Shown: positions 61,869 to 64,000 of the stretch, one piece after another | Numbering within the stretch: the stretch's first letter is position 1 | Layout: every line of letters starts with the position of its first letter | Assembly: GCF_900115785.1 (NCBI RefSeq) | Contig: NZ_FOYS01000001.1 | Location: forward strand, 62,001-126,000 | Source: Halogeometricum limi | GTDB taxonomy: Archaea > Halobacteriota > Halobacteria > Halobacteriales > Haloferacaceae | Direction: 5' to 3' | Length of the DNA: 64,000 nucleotides | Notes under the pieces: model-generated | Told to the model about the DNA's origin: nothing | Database searches by the model: none | The model's input: only the letters and a program-made list of their open reading frames with translations | Program-made: the position numbers and the translations under genes

Positions 61869-62660
61869 ATGAACGACGACCAGGGCGAGACAGGCGTCGA
61901 CGACGCACCCCGTCCGGAACCCGACGCGTCGAATCGCGAATCGTCGAAGACCCCCCTCCACCGACTGCTACACGCGCAAGACGGCGTCCTCCTGTTCGTC
62001 CGCGAGGTACTCGTCAGCGTCTCCGCCGTCGTCGCACTCGGTCTCCTCCTCTTCGCCATCAGCGGCGTCTGGCCCCCGATGGTCGCCGTCGAGAGCGGAA
62101 GTATGGAACCGGAGATGTACCGCGGTGACCTCGTGTTCATCACCGCGCCCGACCGGTTCACGCCCGGGTACGCATTCGAGGATACCGGCATCGTCACCGT
62201 CGACATCGGCACCGAGGAGGGCTACACGTCGTTCGGCGGGGCGGGGTCCGTCGTCGTCTTCGACCCGCCCTCCCGCATCGGGTCGCCCATCATCCACCGC
62301 GCGCACTTTCACGTCGAGAAGGGAGAGAACTGGTACGACAAGGCGAACCCCGACTACATCAATGCGGAGAACTGCGAGGAGTTGCGCTACTGCCCCGCCC
62401 CGCACGCCGGGTTCATCACGAAAGGCGACGCGAACGCCCGCTACGACCAAGCGAGCAACATCGCCGAACCGGTCAGACCCGAGTGGATAGAGGGCGTCGC
62501 TCGACTCCGCGTCCCCTACCTCGGGTACGTTCGACTCGAACTCGCGGGGATGCTCTACCCGTCACCGGTGGCGGCGGAGTCCCTCGCCGACGAGAACAGG
62601 CCTGCGTCCGCAGACCCCCTCGGTTTCGGGTCCACGACTCGAACAGTCGGCGTCGCGTAA
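61869..62660 (+). CDS. sec11: Signal peptidase I (archaeal/ER type, Sec11)
   Basis: Membrane serine protease of 263 residues that cleaves Sec signal peptides. After an acidic cytoplasmic lead and a helix LLFVREVLVSVSAVVALGLL, the catalytic Ser lies in VAVESGSMEPEMYRGDLVF (near residue 77). IIHRAHFHVEKGENWYD holds His (in place of the bacterial Lys), and the Asp lies in GFITKGDANARYDQASNIAE. This Ser-His-Asp set defines the archaeal/eukaryotic type. It lies divergent from the PolD small subunit and convergent with orc1. Confidence 0.94.
   Translation: MNDDQGETGVDDAPRPEPDASNRESSKTPLHRLLHAQDGVLLFVREVLVSVSAVVALGLLLFAISGVWPPMVAVESGSMEPEMYRGDLVFITAPDRFTPGYAFEDTGIVTVDIGTEEGYTSFGGAGSVVVFDPPSRIGSPIIHRAHFHVEKGENWYDKANPDYINAENCEELRYCPAPHAGFITKGDANARYDQASNIAEPVRPEWIEGVARLRVPYLGYVRLELAGMLYPSPVAAESLADENRPASADPLGFGSTTRTVGVA
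62614..62635 (+). promoter_or_regulatory. Weak ORB-like sequence at the 3' end of sec11
   Basis: ACCCCCTCGGTTTCGGGTCC resembles the boxes at 42.3 kb with one inserted base and a changed end (CCAC for GGAG). It is in coding sequence near the sec11 stop and may be coincidental. Confidence 0.25.
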
Positions 62661-62751
62661 CCGTCGGTCGTATCTCACAGTCACGTCCGGTTCAGTTTCG
62701 GAAACCATCGGAGAATCGGTGACTCGCCGAACCGTGCAGTTGTCGAACCGT

Positions 62752-64000
62752 TCAGTTGTCGAACCGCGCTTGGACGAACGGTTGCGCGTTCTCGATGTCG
62801 CCGAGACGCGAGTCCGACAGGAGAACGGCTTCCGTCTCGTCGATAGGGACCGAGAGCGAGATTTCTTTCGTGCGGCCGTACCGGCCCTTCGAGACGACGA
62901 CGGCGTTGACGATACCGAGCATGTCGAGTTCGGAGATGAGGTCCGTCACGCGCCGTTGAGTGAGGATGTCGGCGTCGATCTCCTCGCAGAGGCGTTTGTA
63001 GATGTTGAACACCTCGCCGGTGTTGATGTTGCGGACGCCGTTCTTCTCCAAGAGGATGATGGCGAAGAGGACGATTTTCGACTGCGTCGGGAGGGTGCGG
63101 ACGACTTCGACGACCCGGTCTAACTCTATCTTGTCCTGCGCCTGCCGGACGTGCGCTTCCTCGACGGTGTCGGCCTGCCCGCGTTCGGCGAGTTCGCCCG
63201 CCGTCCTGAGGAGGTCGAGTGCGCGCCGGGCGTCTCCGTGCTCCTGCGCGGCGAAGGCGGCGCAGAGCGGAATCACGTCGTCGGTGAGTGCGCCGCCTTT
63301 GAACGCGACGTCCGCGCGGTGTTGGAGGATGTCGCGCAACTGGTTCGCGTCGTACGGCGGGAACACGATCTCCTCCTCACCGAGACTCGACTTCACGCGC
63401 GGGTCGAGAAAGTCGGTGAACTTCAGGTCGTTCGAGATACCCATGATGGAGATGCGCGAGTTGCTCAGCTCCGAGTTCATCCGTGAGAGGTTGTACAGCG
63501 TGTCGTCGCCGGATTTCTCGACGAGTTTGTCTATCTCGTCGAGCATGATGACGACGACGCGTTCGTTGTAGTCGACGGCGTCGAAGAAGGTCGAATAGAC
63601 GCGGTCGGTCGGCCACCCCGTCATCGGTACCGTCTCCATCTCCTCTCTGTCCGTCTCCAACTGCTCGATTCGTTCCTCGACGGCCTCGACGCTGTCGAAG
63701 GAGGTGTCTTCTAACGGGGCCGGGGACTCTCCGACGCGCGTTCGGAGGTCTTCGAGTCGGTCGAGTCGGTTCTCGATGATATCGAAGTTCTTCTCGATGA
63801 ACTTGTTCGCGAGTTGCGCGAGGACGCGGTACTGGGTGTCCGTCACCTCGCAGTTGATGTACTCGACCTCGCAGGGGACGTCGTACTTCTGGGACGTCGA
63901 CTCCAGTTCCTGACTGACGAACTTCGCACTCGCGGTCTTTCCTGTCCCCGTCTTCCCGTAGATGAGGATGTTCGAGGGCGTCTCCCCGCGGAGTGCGGAG
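62752..64000 (-). CDS. orc1: Orc1/Cdc6 replication initiator, 5' end beyond the window
   Basis: AAA+ origin-binding protein; 416 C-terminal residues are present. Visible are Walker A NILIYGKTGTGKTASAKFVS at the right edge, Walker B VVVIMLDEIDKLV, sensor 1 ISIMGISNDLKFTDFLDPRV, and sensor 2 HGDARRALDLLRTAGELAER. The C-terminal winged helix follows, with LDRVVEVVRTLPTQSKIVLF and LTQRRVTDLISELDMLGIVN, which binds ORB sequences. The window cuts the first residues and the promoter. Its position beside sec11 and polD1 indicates the oriC1-associated Orc1, whose origin repeats should lie just outside the window. No other orc gene is seen here. Confidence 0.95.
   Translation of the reverse strand, partial: SALRGETPSNILIYGKTGTGKTASAKFVSQELESTSQKYDVPCEVEYINCEVTDTQYRVLAQLANKFIEKNFDIIENRLDRLEDLRTRVGESPAPLEDTSFDSVEAVEERIEQLETDREEMETVPMTGWPTDRVYSTFFDAVDYNERVVVIMLDEIDKLVEKSGDDTLYNLSRMNSELSNSRISIMGISNDLKFTDFLDPRVKSSLGEEEIVFPPYDANQLRDILQHRADVAFKGGALTDDVIPLCAAFAAQEHGDARRALDLLRTAGELAERGQADTVEEAHVRQAQDKIELDRVVEVVRTLPTQSKIVLFAIILLEKNGVRNINTGEVFNIYKRLCEEIDADILTQRRVTDLISELDMLGIVNAVVVSKGRYGRTKEISLSVPIDETEAVLLSDSRLGDIENAQPFVQARFDN

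Overview
This 64 kb window comes from the main chromosome of a haloarchaeon, most likely a member of the Haloferacaceae (Haloferax/Halogeometricum relatives). The base composition is GC-rich and the proteins are strongly acidic. Start codons often sit about 25 bases after a TATA-like box, as in leaderless transcripts. The gene set is haloarchaeal: Bat-type HTH_10 regulators, HalOD1, amphi-Trp, [2Fe-2S] ferredoxin, Hef, Hel308, PurO, PolD small subunit and Orc1/Cdc6. The order Orc1, signal peptidase I, PolD small subunit at the right edge is the arrangement known beside the chromosomal origin oriC1 of Haloferax, so the right end probably lies next to oriC1. The genus is an inference.

Layout. 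0-6.5 kb: 5' end of hisA, a GlmM-type phosphohexomutase, a GNAT acetyltransferase, a leftward hisI group, a prepilin peptidase and small haloarchaeal proteins. 6.5-12.4 kb: a Bat-like sensor-regulator, the [2Fe-2S] ferredoxin and two tandem PiT phosphate transporters. 12.4-17.2 kb: methionine block with two O-acetylhomoserine sulfhydrylase paralogues and metX, plus two tandem related membrane proteins. 17.3-24.6 kb: HEAT-repeat protein, a CPA2-type antiporter with a TrkA_C subunit, NAD-dependent DNA ligase and a small flavin/F420-type reductase. 24.7-29.4 kb: ABC exporter pair, small winged-helix protein and uvrC. 29.4-37.5 kb: STAS-like protein, ZIP transporter, malate dehydrogenase, zinc-ribbon protein, a broken universal stress protein, Hef, YihY protein and a monocluster ferredoxin.

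37.5-42.2 kb: a large membrane protein and the translationally coupled hel308-cgi121 pair. 42.4-49.3 kb: a signalling block with a multi-PAS histidine kinase, a stand-alone receiver coupled to a second Bat-like regulator, a double winged-helix zinc protein and an amphi-Trp protein. 49.3-51.2 kb: a small zinc protein, tRNA-Gln(CTG), a VapBC toxin-antitoxin pair and a Cys/His protein. 51.2-58.8 kb: housekeeping metabolism (SDR, DJ-1/PfpI, PurO, phosphoesterase, lipoprotein, tryptophanase, aspartate kinase). 58.8-64 kb: old-yellow-enzyme reductase, PolD small subunit, signal peptidase I and Orc1 (partial).

DNA repair and replication genes are enriched (LigA, UvrC, Hef, Hel308, PolD small subunit, Orc1). 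Aspartate kinase, MetX and the two MetY-type enzymes form most of a route from aspartate to homocysteine. The most interesting non-coding signals are a pair of 23-bp repeats resembling haloarchaeal origin recognition boxes at 42.25-42.32 kb, about 20 kb from orc1, with a nearly identical box inside the PolD small-subunit gene. There is also a palindromic in-frame insertion in one sulfhydrylase gene, a decayed universal stress protein gene, and short palindromes at several promoters. I saw no CRISPR array, insertion sequence or prophage.
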